From Ridgeia piscesae (taxonomy: Eukaryota > Annelida > Polychaeta > Sabellida > Siboglinidae), in the NCBI GenBank assembly GCA_025642075.2, contig JAODUO010000154.1, positions 127,001-191,000 of the forward strand: 64,000 nt of DNA. Reading direction: 5' to 3'. A model generated the notes under the pieces. It did not search any database, was not told the origin of the DNA, and saw only the letters and a list, made by a program, of their open reading frames with translations. The position numbers and the translations under genes were made by a program. How positions within the stretch are numbered: the first letter of the stretch is position 1; each line of letters begins with the position of its first letter. This document shows, in pieces, positions 37,701 through 52,177 of this stretch.

Positions 37701-40700
37701 ACTACGACACAGGCACACTCCACATGACTAACCACACAATCACTGTCCTCAACTACTACGACACAGGCACACTACACATGACTAACCACACAATCACTAT
37801 CCTCAACTACTACGACACAGGCACACTACACATGACTAACCACACAATCACTGTCCTCAACTACTACGACACAGGCACACTCCACATGACTAACCACACA
37901 ATCACTGTCCTCAACTACTACGACACAGGCACACTACACATGACTAACCACACAGTCACTGTCCCCAACTACTACGACACAGGCACACTACACATGACTA
38001 ACCACACAATCACTGTCCTCAACTACTACGACACAGGCACACTCCACATGACTAACCACACAATCACTGTCCTCAACTACTACGACACAGGCACACTACA
38101 CATGACTAACCACACAGTCACTGTCCCCAACTACTACGACACAGGCACACTACACATGACTAACCACACAGTCACTGTCCCCAACTACTACGACACAGGC
38201 ACACTACACATGACTAACCACACAATCACTGTCCTCAACTACTACGACACAGGCACACTACACATGACTAACCACACAATCACTGTCCTCAACTACTACG
38301 ACACAGGCACACTACACATGACTAACCACACAATCACTGTCCTCAACTACTACGACACAGGCACACTACACATGACTAACCACACAATCACTGTCCTCAA
38401 CTACTACGACACAGGCACACTACACATGACTAACCACACAATCACAGTCCCAACTACTACGACACAGGCACACTACACATGACTAACCACACAATCACTG
38501 TCCTCAACTACTACGACACAGGCACACTACACATGACTAACCACACAATCACTGTCCTCAACTACTATGCACAGGCACACTCCACATGACTAACCACACA
38601 ATCACTGTCCTCAACTACTACGACACAGGCACACTCCACATGACTAACCACACAATCGCAGTCCTCAACTACTACGACACAGGCACACTACACATGACTA
38701 ACCACACAATCGCAGTCCCCAACTACTACGACACAGGCACACTACACATGACTAACCACACAATCACAGTCCCCAACTACTACGACGCAGGCACACTACA
38801 CATGACTAACCGCACAATCACAGTCCCCAACTATTACGACACAGGCACACTACACATGACTAACCACACAATCACAGTCCCCAACTACTACGACACAGGC
38901 ACACTACACATGACTAACCACACAATCACAGTCCCAACTACTACGACACAGGCACACTACACATGACTAACCACACAATCACAGTCCCCAACTACTACGA
39001 CACAGGCACACTACACATGACTAACCACACAATCACTATCCTCAACTACTACGACACAGGCACACTACACATGACTAACCACACAATCACTATCCCCAAC
39101 TACTACGACACAGGCACACTACACATGACTAACCACACAATCACTTCCCCAACTACTACGACACAGGCACACTACACATGACTAACCACACAATCACTGT
39201 CCTCAACTACTACGACACAGGCACACTACACATGACTAACCACACAATCACTGTCCTCAACTACTACGACACAGGCACACTACACATGACTAACCACACA
39301 ATCACTGTCCCCAACTACTACGACACAGGCACACTACACATGACTAACCACACAATCACTGTCCTCAACTACTACGACACAGGCACACTACACATGAAAA
39401 AATTAACCCGACACAAAATCCACATCCCCAACTACTACGACACAGGCACACTACACATGACTAACCACACAATCACTGTCCTCAACTACTACGACACAGG
39501 CACACTACACATGACTAACCACACAATCACTGTCCCAACTACTACGACACAGGCACACTACACATGACTAACCACACAATCACTGTCCTCAACTACTAGC
39601 ACAGGCACACTCACATGACTAACCACACAATCACTGTCCTCAACTACTACGACACAGGCACACTACACATGACTAACCACACATCCAGTCCCAACTACTA
39701 CGACACAGGCACACTACACATGACTAACCACACAATCCAGTCCCCAACTACTACGACCAGGCACACTACACATGACTAACCACACAATCACGTCCCAACT
39801 ACTACGACCAGCACACTACACATGACTAACCCACAATCACGTCCCCAACTATACGACACAGGCACACTACACATGACTAACCACACAATCACAGTCCCCA
39901 ACTACTACGACACAGGCACACTACACATGACTAACCACACAATCACAGTCCCCAACTACTACGACACAGGCACACTACACATGACTAACCACACAATCAC
40001 AGTCCCCAACTACTACGACACAGGCACACTACACATGACTAACCACACAATCACTATCCTCAACTACTACGACACAGGCACACTACACATGACTAACCAC
40101 ACAATCACTATCCCCAACTACTACGACACAGGCACACTACACATGACTAACCACACAATCACTATCCCCAACTACTACGACACAGGCACACTACACATGA
40201 CTAACCACACAATCACTGTCCTCAACTACTACGACACAGGCACACTACACATGACTAACCACACAATCACTGTCCTCAACTACTACGACACAGGCACACT
40301 ACACATGACTAACCACACAATCACGTCCTCAACTACTACGACACAGGCACACTACACATGACTAACCACACAATCCGTCCAACTACTACGACACAGGCAC
40401 ACTACACATGACTAACCACACAATCACTGTCCTCAACTACTACGACACAGGCACACTACACATGACTAACCACACAATCACTGTCCTCAACTACTACGAC
40501 ACAGGCACACTACACATGACTAACCACACAATCACTGTCCTCAACTACTACGACACAGGCACACTACACATGACTAACCACACAATCACTGTCCTCAACT
40601 ACTACGACACAGGCACACTACACATGACTAACCACACAATCACTGTCCTCAACTACTACGACACAGGCACACTACACATGACTAACCACACAATCACTGT

Positions 40701-43700
40701 CCTCAACTACTACGACACAGGCACACTACACATGACTAACCACACAATCACTGTCCTCAACTACTACGACACAGGCACACTACACATGACTAACCACACA
40801 ATCACTGTCCTCAACTACTACGACACAGGCACACTACACATGACTAACCACACAATCACTGTCCTCAACTACTACGACACAGGCACACTACACATGACTA
40901 ACCACACAATCACTATCCTCAACTACTACGACACAGGCACACTACACATGACTAACCACACAATCACTGTCCTCAACTACTACGACACAGGCACACTACA
41001 CATGACTAACCACACAATCACTGTCCTCAACTACTACGACACAGTAGTGACTAACCAGCTGTGAACCAGTTCTCAAGAACATTATCAACTGACATAACAA
41101 AATAATAACTGAATAAACAATTGATTATAAATGTGATAAACTATTGACCGACACGTACTTTGGCTGTGGTATCACAGTACGTTTTCTCTTCCACGTCAGT
41201 GGTGGCTTAAGCTCGTAGCCATTGCTCTCACACCAGCCGACAGGGAAGATGTCATGTGACTCTGTCGATGTCACAAAACTTGACACTGTCTCCGGCTCGC
41301 TATCCAGGTGGAGCCACATGAGCTGGTCGACGATGCGTGTGATTGTAGCAGGACACACTTGAGCGGAGTTGGCGGGGTTCACGGCCTCCACCTTCATGTT
41401 TGTCTCAAAGCCATGCTCCACCGACACCTGACAAAAGAAACAAATTGTCAGTGGAGGCTGCACAGACAGGCTGAGGCAGTCACTGGGGTATTGGGGTAGT
41501 TTACCCATTTTCATAGGCATGCCCATTTCCCGATCACACGATTCACACCGCTTGTGACCTTTCTCTATGGCAGGCCGGTATTCAAGTTTTGGAAAGCGTG
41601 GTAACTAAGGTTGTTTAATTATTTATTAATCAGGGATGCGTTGTTTGTGTCGTTGGTGCATCATAGTGGTCACGTGACTGGGCGTGCCAATTAGCACCGG
41701 GCACTTGCCTACTTAAGCCCGGTTTTGGTGGTAAGCTGCCCCTTTTGAATTGGCAGCAGCGGCGGCGGTTAATTGTTTCAACCAGGGTAATTAATTCCCA
41801 CCCTGCATCCCTGCATTGGCAGACATTGTATTGTATTTATTCTGTGTAGTTAGTGTAGTATGAATTGTAGGTCATGGGAGATCAGTGTTTTGCCAATATT
41901 GATTACTGTATAATTATGTATATGACTCCATGTTTTGTAAACATTAAACCTGATCTACAAGTTCACCCACAACCCTGGTCTTGTATTTGTGATATATGTT
42001 TATTTATGCTTATATGGCTACACATGGTTTAGCTATCGTGATTAATTTTGCCATTCAAAGCATTTTAACTCATAATTATCCACTATGTGGAGCCACTTGT
42101 TGTATATGGTGGTCAAACCGAATAATTTACATATTTAATCATTGTTGTAGTTTATTATTGCTCACTAATAGTTTATGGAGATTTTCTCGGTTTTGGAAGA
42201 TGGATTATACAAACCTGCAGTGGCTACAAACCAGTGATTTGCCATCGTATGTTTTGGATGGTTTATTTGGTAGTTTTGGCGAAGAAATTATATCGGATGA
42301 TGATGACATTCGAAACTAAAACAACGTTGGTGAACTCAGCAATGAAACTGACCATGACAGCGGGTGTATTTCTGATCGATACACGGACACCTGTGATGAT
42401 AAAAGTTACAGCATGAAGCCAGAGGAAGAGCAGCATTCTGCAATGTCAATGTAATACAGCTGATTATCATACTTTCCACAAATATATCACATCCCTATTC
42501 ATAAAATGCATATTTGGTCGATAAATCTTGACTTAAGAGGAGGTTGTAAACTTCGCCACATATTCATTGGGAATGCCGTACTCAGTGGTCACAGCAGTTC
42601 AGGGTTCTAGAACTGAAATGGTTAAGGAGAAAATAACAACAAATAAAATATATAACTTCTACTGAACCATGTGATTGAACATCATTTTTGAAGGAACATT
42701 AAACACATAGATTTTAAAAATGAAATAACCTTTCTGAAGGCATCAGCAGCCGCAGCAACACTGCCAGTCTGAGTGAGGTACTCGGGCCAACTGAACACAT
42801 CCTTGGTCCAACCTACAACAACCAACACATCAGATACAACCTTACAACACCAGTCTGAGTCATGCAAACTAATCAAATGACAGTGATCTATAACTAAGCA
42901 AAGGAAATCCCATAGAGCAGAATGTCAAGTTTAACAAGACTTAACAAGAAGAATGTCTTTAATAAATACAATAGAGTGGTTTTTTTATTTTCTGGTTTTA
43001 TCTTAAGTTAAATCAATTATTCCTATCCTTTTATATTGTTGTTATTGAGTAAACTTTTATTTGTTCATTCAGTTATTTAGTAATTCAAAGATATCGACTA
43101 TGTCAACGTTGATGATGTTCTGTGATTTACCTGGAGGCCGGGTGAGTGTGACACTGTTGCGAGTGCACCATCCGACAGGCAGCACTGACCATGACATGGC
43201 ATGACAGCAAAACTGGACAGGGTCAGCCCCGGCCAGCAGGGAGTCAATCCTGATGAGCACATAGTGGTCATCTATGACCTGTGCGACAGTAGCCGGACAG
43301 ATGAGGCAGTGGTTGACCGGGTGGAGCGCCTCCACCTTATGGCCCACCTTGAAGCCATGTACAGGCACAACTGTCTGGTCCTGCAACACCACACACAGGG
43401 CTAACACACTACTAGGGTAACACAGGCACAACTGTCTGGTCCTGCAACACAACACAGGGCTAACACACCAGTAGGGTAACACAGGCACGACTGTCTGGTC
43501 CTGCAACACCACACACAGGGCTAACACACTACTAGGGTAACACAGGCACAACTGTCTGGTCCTGCAACACAACACACAGGGCTAACACACTACTAGGGTA
43601 ACACAGGCACAACTGTCTGGTCCTGCAACACAACACACAGGGCTAACACACTACTAGGGTAACACAGGCACAACTGTCTGGTCCTGCAACACCACACACA

Positions 43701-46700
43701 GGGCTAACACACTACTAGGGTAACACAGGCACAACTGTCTGGTCCTGGAACACAACACACAGGGCTAACACACTAGTAGGGTAACACAGGCACAACTGTC
43801 TGGTCCTGCAACACAATACACAGGGCTAACACACTAGTAGGGTAACACAGGCACAACTGTCTGGTCCTGCAACACAACACACAGGGCTAACACACTAGTA
43901 GGGTAACACAGGCACAACTGTCTGGTCCTGGAACACAACACATAGGGCTAACACACTAGTAGGGTAACACAGGCACAACTGTCTGGTCCTGCAACACAAC
44001 ACACAGGGCTAACACACTAGTAGGGTAACACAGGCACAACTGTCTGGTCCTGCAACACAACACACAGGGCTAACACACTAGTAGGGTAACACAGGCACAA
44101 CTGTCTGGTCCTGCAACACAACACACAGGGCTAACACACTAGTAGGGTAACACAGGCACAACTGTCTGGTCCTGGAACACAACACATAGGGCTAACACAC
44201 TAGTAGGGTAACACAGGCACAACTGTCTGGTCCTGCAACACAACACACAGGGCTAACACACTAGTAGGGTAACACAGGCACAACTGTCTGGTCCTGCAAC
44301 ACAACACACAGGGCTAACACACTAGTAGGGTAACACAGGCACAACTGTCTGGTCCTGGAACACAACACATAGGGCTAACACACTAGTAGGGTAACACAGG
44401 CACAACTGTCTGGTCCTGCAACACAACACACAGGGCTAACACACTAGTAGGGTAACACAGGCACAACTGTCTGGTCCTGCAACACAACACACAGGGCTAA
44501 CACACTAGTAGGGTAACACAGGCACAACTGTCTGGTCCTGGAACACAACACATAGGGCTAACACACTAGTAGGGTAACACAGGCACAACTGTCTGGTCCT
44601 GCAACACAACACACAGGGCTAACACACTAGTAGGGTAACACAGGCACAACTGTCTGGTCCTGCAACACAACACACAGGGCTAACACACTAGTAGGGTAAC
44701 ACAGGCACAACTGTCTGGTCCTGGAACACAACACATAGGGCTAACACACTAGTAGGGTAACACAGGCACAACTGTCTGGTCCTGCAACACAACACACAGG
44801 GCTAACACACTAGTAGGGTAACACAGGCACAACTGTCTGGTCCTGCAACACAACACACAGGGCTAACACACTAGTAGGGTAACACAGGCACAACTGTCTG
44901 GTCCTGGAACACAACACATAGGGCTAACACACTAGTAGGGTAACACAGGCACAACTGTCTGGTCCTGCAACACAACACACAGGGCTAACACACTAGTAGG
45001 GTAACACAGGCACAACTGTCTGGTCCTGCAACACAACACACAGGGCTAACACACTAGTAGGGTAACACAGGCACAACTGTCTGGTCCTGGAACACAACAC
45101 ATAGGGCTAACACACTAGTAGGGTAACACAGGCACAACTGTCTGGTCCTGCAACATAACACACAGGGCTAACACACCAGTAGGGTAACACAGGCACAACT
45201 GTCTGGTCCTGCAACACAATACACAGGGCTAACACACTAGTAGGGTAACACAGGCACGACTGTCTGGTCCTGCAACACAACACACAGGGCTCACACACCA
45301 GTAGGGTAACACAGGCACAACTGTCTGGTCCTGCAACACAACACACAGGGCTAACACACCAGTAGGGTAACACAGGCACAACTGTCTGGTCCTGCAACAC
45401 AACACACAGGGCTAACACACCAGTAGGGTAACACAGGCACAACTGTCTGGTCCTGCAACATAACACACAGGGCTAACACACCAGTAGGGTAACACAGGCA
45501 CAACTGTCTGGTCCTGCAACACAATACACAGGGCTAACACACCAGTAGGGTAACACAGGCACAACTGTCTGGTCCTGCAACACAATACACAGGGCTAACA
45601 CACCAGTAGGGTAACACAGGCACAACTGTCTGGTCCTGCAACACAACACACAGGGCTAACACACCAGTAGGGTAACACAGGCACAACTGTCTGGTCCTGC
45701 AACACAACACACAGGGCTAACACACCAGTAGGGTAACACAGGCACAACTGTCTGGTCCTGCAACATAACACACAGGGCTAACACACCAGTAGGGTAACAC
45801 AGGCACAACTGTCTGGTCCTGGAACACAACACACAGGGCTAACACACTAGTAGGGTAACACAGGCACAACTGTCTGGTCCTGCAACACAACACACAGGGC
45901 TAACACACTAGTAGGGTAACACAGGCACAACTGTCTGGTCCTGCAACACAACACACAGGGCTAACACACTAGTAGGGTAACACAGGCACAACTGTCTGGT
46001 CCTGCAACATAACACACAGGGCTAACACACCAGTAGGGTAACACAGGCACAACTGTCTGGTCCTGCAACACAATACACAGGGCTAACACACCAGTAGGGT
46101 AACACAGGCACAACTGTCTGGTCCTGCAACACAATACACAGGGCTAACACACTAGTAGGGTAACACAGGCACAACTGTCTGGTCCTGCAACACAATACAC
46201 AGGGCTAACACACCAGTAGGGTAACACAGGCACAACTGTCTGGTCCTGCAACACAATACACAGGGCTAACACACCAGTAGGGTAACACAGGCACAACTGT
46301 CTGGTCCTGCAACACAATACACAGGGCTAACACACTAGTAGGGTAACACAGGCACAACTGTCTGGTCCTGCAACACAATACACAGGGCTAACACACCAGT
46401 AGGGTAACACAGGCACAACTGTCTGGTCCTGCAACACAATACACAGGGCTAACACACTAGTAGGGTAACACAGGCACAACTGTCTGGTCCTGGAACACAA
46501 CACACAGGGCTAACACACTAGTAGGGTAACACAGGCACAACTGTCTGGTCCTGCAACACAACACACAGGGCTAACACACTAGTAGGGTAACACAGGCACA
46601 ACTGTCTGGTCCTGCAACACAACACACAGGGCTCACACACCAGTAGGGTAACACAGGCACGACTGTTTGGTCTTGGGCTGTCTGTTCCTGAAACAACACA

Positions 46701-49700
46701 CAGGTCTAACACACTAGTAGGGTAACACAGGCATGACTGTCTGTTCCTGAAACAACACACAGGTCTAACACACCAGTAGGGTAACACAGGCATGACTGTC
46801 TGTTCCTGAAACAACACACAGGTCTAACACACCAGTAGGGTAACACAGGCATGACTGTCTGTTCCTGAAACAACACACAGGTCTAACACACCAGTAGGGT
46901 AACACAGGCATGTCTGTCTGTTCCTGAAACAACACACAGGTCTAACACACTAGTAGGGTAACACAGGCATGACTGTCTGTTCCTGAAACAACACACAGGT
47001 CTAACACACCAGTAGGGTAACACAGGCACAACTGTCTGGTCCCGCAACACAACACACAGGTCTAACACACCAGTAGGGTAACACAGGCACGATTGTTTGG
47101 TCCTGAAACACAACACACAGGGCTAACACACCAGTAGGGTAACACAGGCACAACTGTCTGGTCCCGCAACACAACACACAGGTCTAACACACCAGTAGGG
47201 TAACACAGGCACGATTGTTTGGTCCTGAAACACAACACACAGGGCCAACACACTAGTAGGGTAACACAGGCACGACTGTCTGGTCCTGAAACACAACACA
47301 GGGCTGACACTCAGCACTTGTTGGGCTAATAAAATACATGGGGTTTAGGGTTAACAAAACACATGGTATATGGCTATCATAACACATGGTTCCAACATTA
47401 AAGTGTAAAATACTGGTGAATGCAGAACTATTCCAGACTGAACTGACACAATGTCTCTACAAGTTAGATTCATCCCAATATGTGGTCATAAATGACTAAG
47501 TTGTTTTTTGCTGACAACAGTAAATACTTTAAAATGTTAGTGAAAATAAGACGAGTACAGACCTTGAATATATCAGGTGGCAGAGACATCTGCTGAGCCT
47601 CCTTCAGTGCGGTCGACAGGATATCAGTCCACGCAGTACCGCCGTCATGACCTTCCAACACCACTATAGACAACACAACACTCATACAGTGTCACAGTCC
47701 CTGTCATGACAATTGAGCTATAATACATTTACTTAAGCTGCCAAAATGTAAAAAAGAACCTGTTTATACTGATGGTACAACAATCGGATGTTTAAATTTG
47801 TAATTTACTTCATAAGAATATCTGATATAAATCACAATGTGGTAATGTTACTTGGGCCGTGGGAACATAAACAAACAGTCTGCCCCAATACAACACTAGA
47901 CTAGAGAAACTAGAGACGTTCCCAAACCTACCAGTAGGTGGCTTGTAAATGCAGCCTTGTTGCTGCGCCCAGCCAATTGGGTGCAGTCGGTGGTCGAGGT
48001 AAAAGAGCCAGAAGTCAGCAGTGGTGTCCTCTTCCTCTGTCCCCTCGTAGCACAGCAGCAATCGCCCACCAACGTTCTTGCGAATCTTGACGATCCACAG
48101 TAGTGAGGGCTCCAGGTCATGCTGGACCTCAAGTCTCATGCCCGCCTTGATCTGGTCAACTGGGGTCGTGCCTGTCCGCTAACACCAAACAGAAGGGTCA
48201 ACCACTTGTCTTACTAGGTGCTGGAGACACTTCAATGACACAGTGACACAAGACATGTCGGGGAAAACACATGTATGTAACTAAGGTCTACCATTGTCTA
48301 CCACCTACTGTGTAGGCAGTCGGGAAGGTACAGTGAAGCTTCATGAAAATGGACAGGGTAATATTACATGTTAGTAAATAGTAATGCATATATACTTTTA
48401 TATTGCATTTTGTTAGCAATTCCTTTGAAGTTGTATTCTAGTAGTTGGTGAGGTTTCAGACTATTTAAATATTATAACTAATATCTTAAATAAAACAAGG
48501 GTAAATGTATAAAAATAACAAATCAACGATAAACAGTTAATTATAATATGTGATATCAGACACGATGGTCTTTCATAAGAACAAGTGAACAACCCACCCC
48601 ATCAAGGAGGTAGGCTGGGGCAGTGATACCACAGCGCAGAGTCTCCTCCAAGAAGGCATCCCAGTCGTTTCTCAGAGCTCTCAGTTCTGTAAACACATCA
48701 CATCACATCACATCACATCACATCACATCACATCACATCACATCACATCACATCACATCACATCACATCACATCACATCACATCACATCACATCACAACA
48801 CAACACAACACAACACAACACAACACAACACAACACAACACAACACAACACAACACAACACAACACAACACAATACATCAGTCAGTCAGTATTATTACAA
48901 AATTATGTCACAACTTCAACCATGCAGCCTCCAGTAACTAATCAACTCTTCTATCCATCTACTTATGCAGCCGTCCACTCAAACACTTGCATATATCGCT
49001 CACTCTCCACTGCATTATCCATTTGTCCTCCCATCCGTCCCACCAGGCCGTCACCACCAGGCCGTCACCACCAGGCCGTCACCACCAGGCCGTCACTATC
49101 ACAAGCACCCAACACACAACCCAACTTGCAGTCTTCTACTCACCTTCTGGCGGCTGCAACTTCTTGTCGTTGACTCTGCACCAGCCAATGGGGTGTATAT
49201 CTGACGAGATGACGTCACACCAGAAGTCAGCACTGCTGTCGTCAGGGCTGACCCCCTCGTGTCGTAGTCGCAGCAGCTGACCACAGGTCATCACGATGGA
49301 CGCCACCCAGTAGGTGCCGGCCGGCTGTTTGTTGGCCACTTCCAGCTTCATCGACTTCTCAAAGCCGCTCTCAAGGCTGCACTCCACCTGGTGGCAGTGC
49401 ACAAAACAAACGTCAATGGAAATATATTACCTAGTGTCAAAATATATCATGTGATGTCATTGTGCAAACACTCGTAATCTTCAAGTGCAATTAAATGTTG
49501 TTCAGCAACAACAGGCACAGCATCTCTGACCACTTGGATGAGGACAGAGAGGCCACAGTGTGTGCTGACTGCTGAATGCCTTCCACTAGAGGTGGGTGGA
49601 CACAGGTGTCAGAGGAACAACAGAGAGTGACCGCTGCACCGAAATTAAGACAAGTGCTGTGATAATTATTGTTAATGCGCTCAAGAAATAATGCTCAAAT

Positions 49701-52053
49701 CTGAAGAAAACTTATAGGTATATCTAGTAAAATAATGTTCAGCAGACCCTATTACTAAGTGTTAGAGTCTACGTCACGAGTGACTCACATGTCTGAAGGA
49801 GGTGGGTGGTGCTGCAATAGCTGACGACTCCTGCAGATAATCCTCCCACATGAAGTCATCGTACTCAACAGCTCCTGTGTCAAAGTAACAATATAGTCAG
49901 TCACCATGGGACATACAGTAGAATATACCACATGACGTCATCATAATCAACAGCTCCTGTGTCAAAGTAACAATATAGTCAGTCACCATGGGACATACAG
50001 TAGAATATACCACATGACGTCATCATAATCAACAAGTCCTGTGTCAAAGTAACAATATAGTCAGTCACCATGGGACATACAGTAGAATATACCACATGAC
50101 GTCATCATAATCAACAAGTCCTGTGTCAAAGTAACAATATAGTCAGTCACCATGGGACATACAGTAGAATATACCACTGACGTCATCATAATCAACAAGT
50201 CCTGTGTCAAAGTCAATATAGTCAGTCACCATGGGACTCAGTAGAATATAAAATGCGTCATCATAATCAAAAGTCCTGTGTCAAAGTAACAATAAGTCAG
50301 TCACCATGGGACATAAGTAGAATATACCACATGACGTCATCATAATCAACAAGTCCTGTGTCAAAGTACAAATAGTCAGTCACCATGGGACATACAGTAG
50401 AATATACCACATGACGTCATCATAATCAACAAATCCTGTGTCAAAGTAACAATATAGTCAGTCACCATGGGACATACAGTAGAATATACCACATGACGTC
50501 ATCATAATCAACAAGTCCTGTGTCAAAGTAACAATATAGTCAGTCACCATGGGACATACAGTAGAATATACCACATGACGTCATCATAATCAACAAGTCC
50601 TGTGTCAAAGTAACAATATAGTCAGTCACCATGGGACATACAGTAGAATATACCACATGACGTCATCATAATCAACAAGTCCTGTGTCAAAGTAACAATA
50701 TAGTCAGTCACCATGGGACATACAGTAGAATATACCACATGACGTCATCATAATCAACAAGTCCTGTGTCAAAGTAACAATATAGTCAGTCACCATGGGA
50801 CATACAGTAGAATATACCACATGACGTCATCATAATCAACAAGTCCTGTGTCAAAGTAACAATATAGTCAGTCACCATGGGACATACAGTAGAATATACC
50901 ACATGACGTCATCATAATCAACAAGTCCTGTGTCAAAGTAACAATATAGTCAGTCACCATGGGACATACAGTAGAATATACCACATGACGTCATCATAAT
51001 CAACAAGTCCTGTGTCAAAGTAACAATATAGTCAGTCACCATGGGACATACAGTAGAATATACCACATGACGTCATCATAATCAACAAGTCCTGTGTCAA
51101 AGTAACAATATAGTCAGTCACCATGGGACATACAGTAGAATATACCACATGACGTCATCATAATCAACAAGTCCTGTGTCAAAGTAACAATATAGTCAGT
51201 CACCATGGGACATACAGTAGAATATACCACATGACGTCATCATAATCAACAAGTCCTGTGTCAAAGTAACAATATAGTCAGTCACCATGGGACATACAGT
51301 AGAATATACCACATGACGTCATCATAATCAACAAGTCCTGTGTCAAAGTAACAATATAGTCAGTCACCATGGGACATACAGTAGAATATACCACATGACG
51401 TCATCATAATCAACAAGTCCTGTGTCAAAGTAACAATATAGTCAGTCACCATGGGACATACAGTAGAATATACCACATGACGTCATCATAATCAACAAGT
51501 CCTGTGTCAAAGTAACAATATAGTCAGTCACCATGGGACATACAGTAGAATATACCACATGACGTCATCATAATCAACAGGTCCTGTGTCAAAGTAACAA
51601 TATAGTCAGTCACCATGGGACATACAGTAGAATATACCACATGACGTCATCATAATCAACAGGTCCTGTGTCAAAGTAACAATATAGTCAGTCACCATGG
51701 GACATACAGTAGAATATACCACATGACGTCATCATAATCAACAAGTCCTGTGTCAAAGTAACAATATAGTCAGTCACCATGGGACATACAGTAGAATATA
51801 CCACATGACGTCATCATAATCAACAAGTCCTGTGTCAAAGTAACAATATAGTCAGTCACCATGGGACATACAGTAGAATATACCACATGACGTCATCATA
51901 ATCAACAAGTCCTGTGTCAAAGTAACAATATAGTCAGTCACCATGGGACATACAGTAGAATATACCACATGACGTCATCATAATCAACAGGTCCTGTGTC
52001 AAAGTAACAATACAGTCAGTCACCAATTACTATCAGATAGCAAGAAATATAAC

Positions 52054-52116
<63 letters not shown>

Positions 52117-52118
52117 TG

Positions 52119-52177
<59 letters not shown>

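Larger units (their letters stand above)
41428..42729 (-). other. SFMBT intron with transposon-like sequence
   Basis: This intron lies between the MBT4 core and arm exons. It contains an LTR-like stretch and a broken ORF, listed separately; the rest is unremarkable. Confidence 0.5.
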
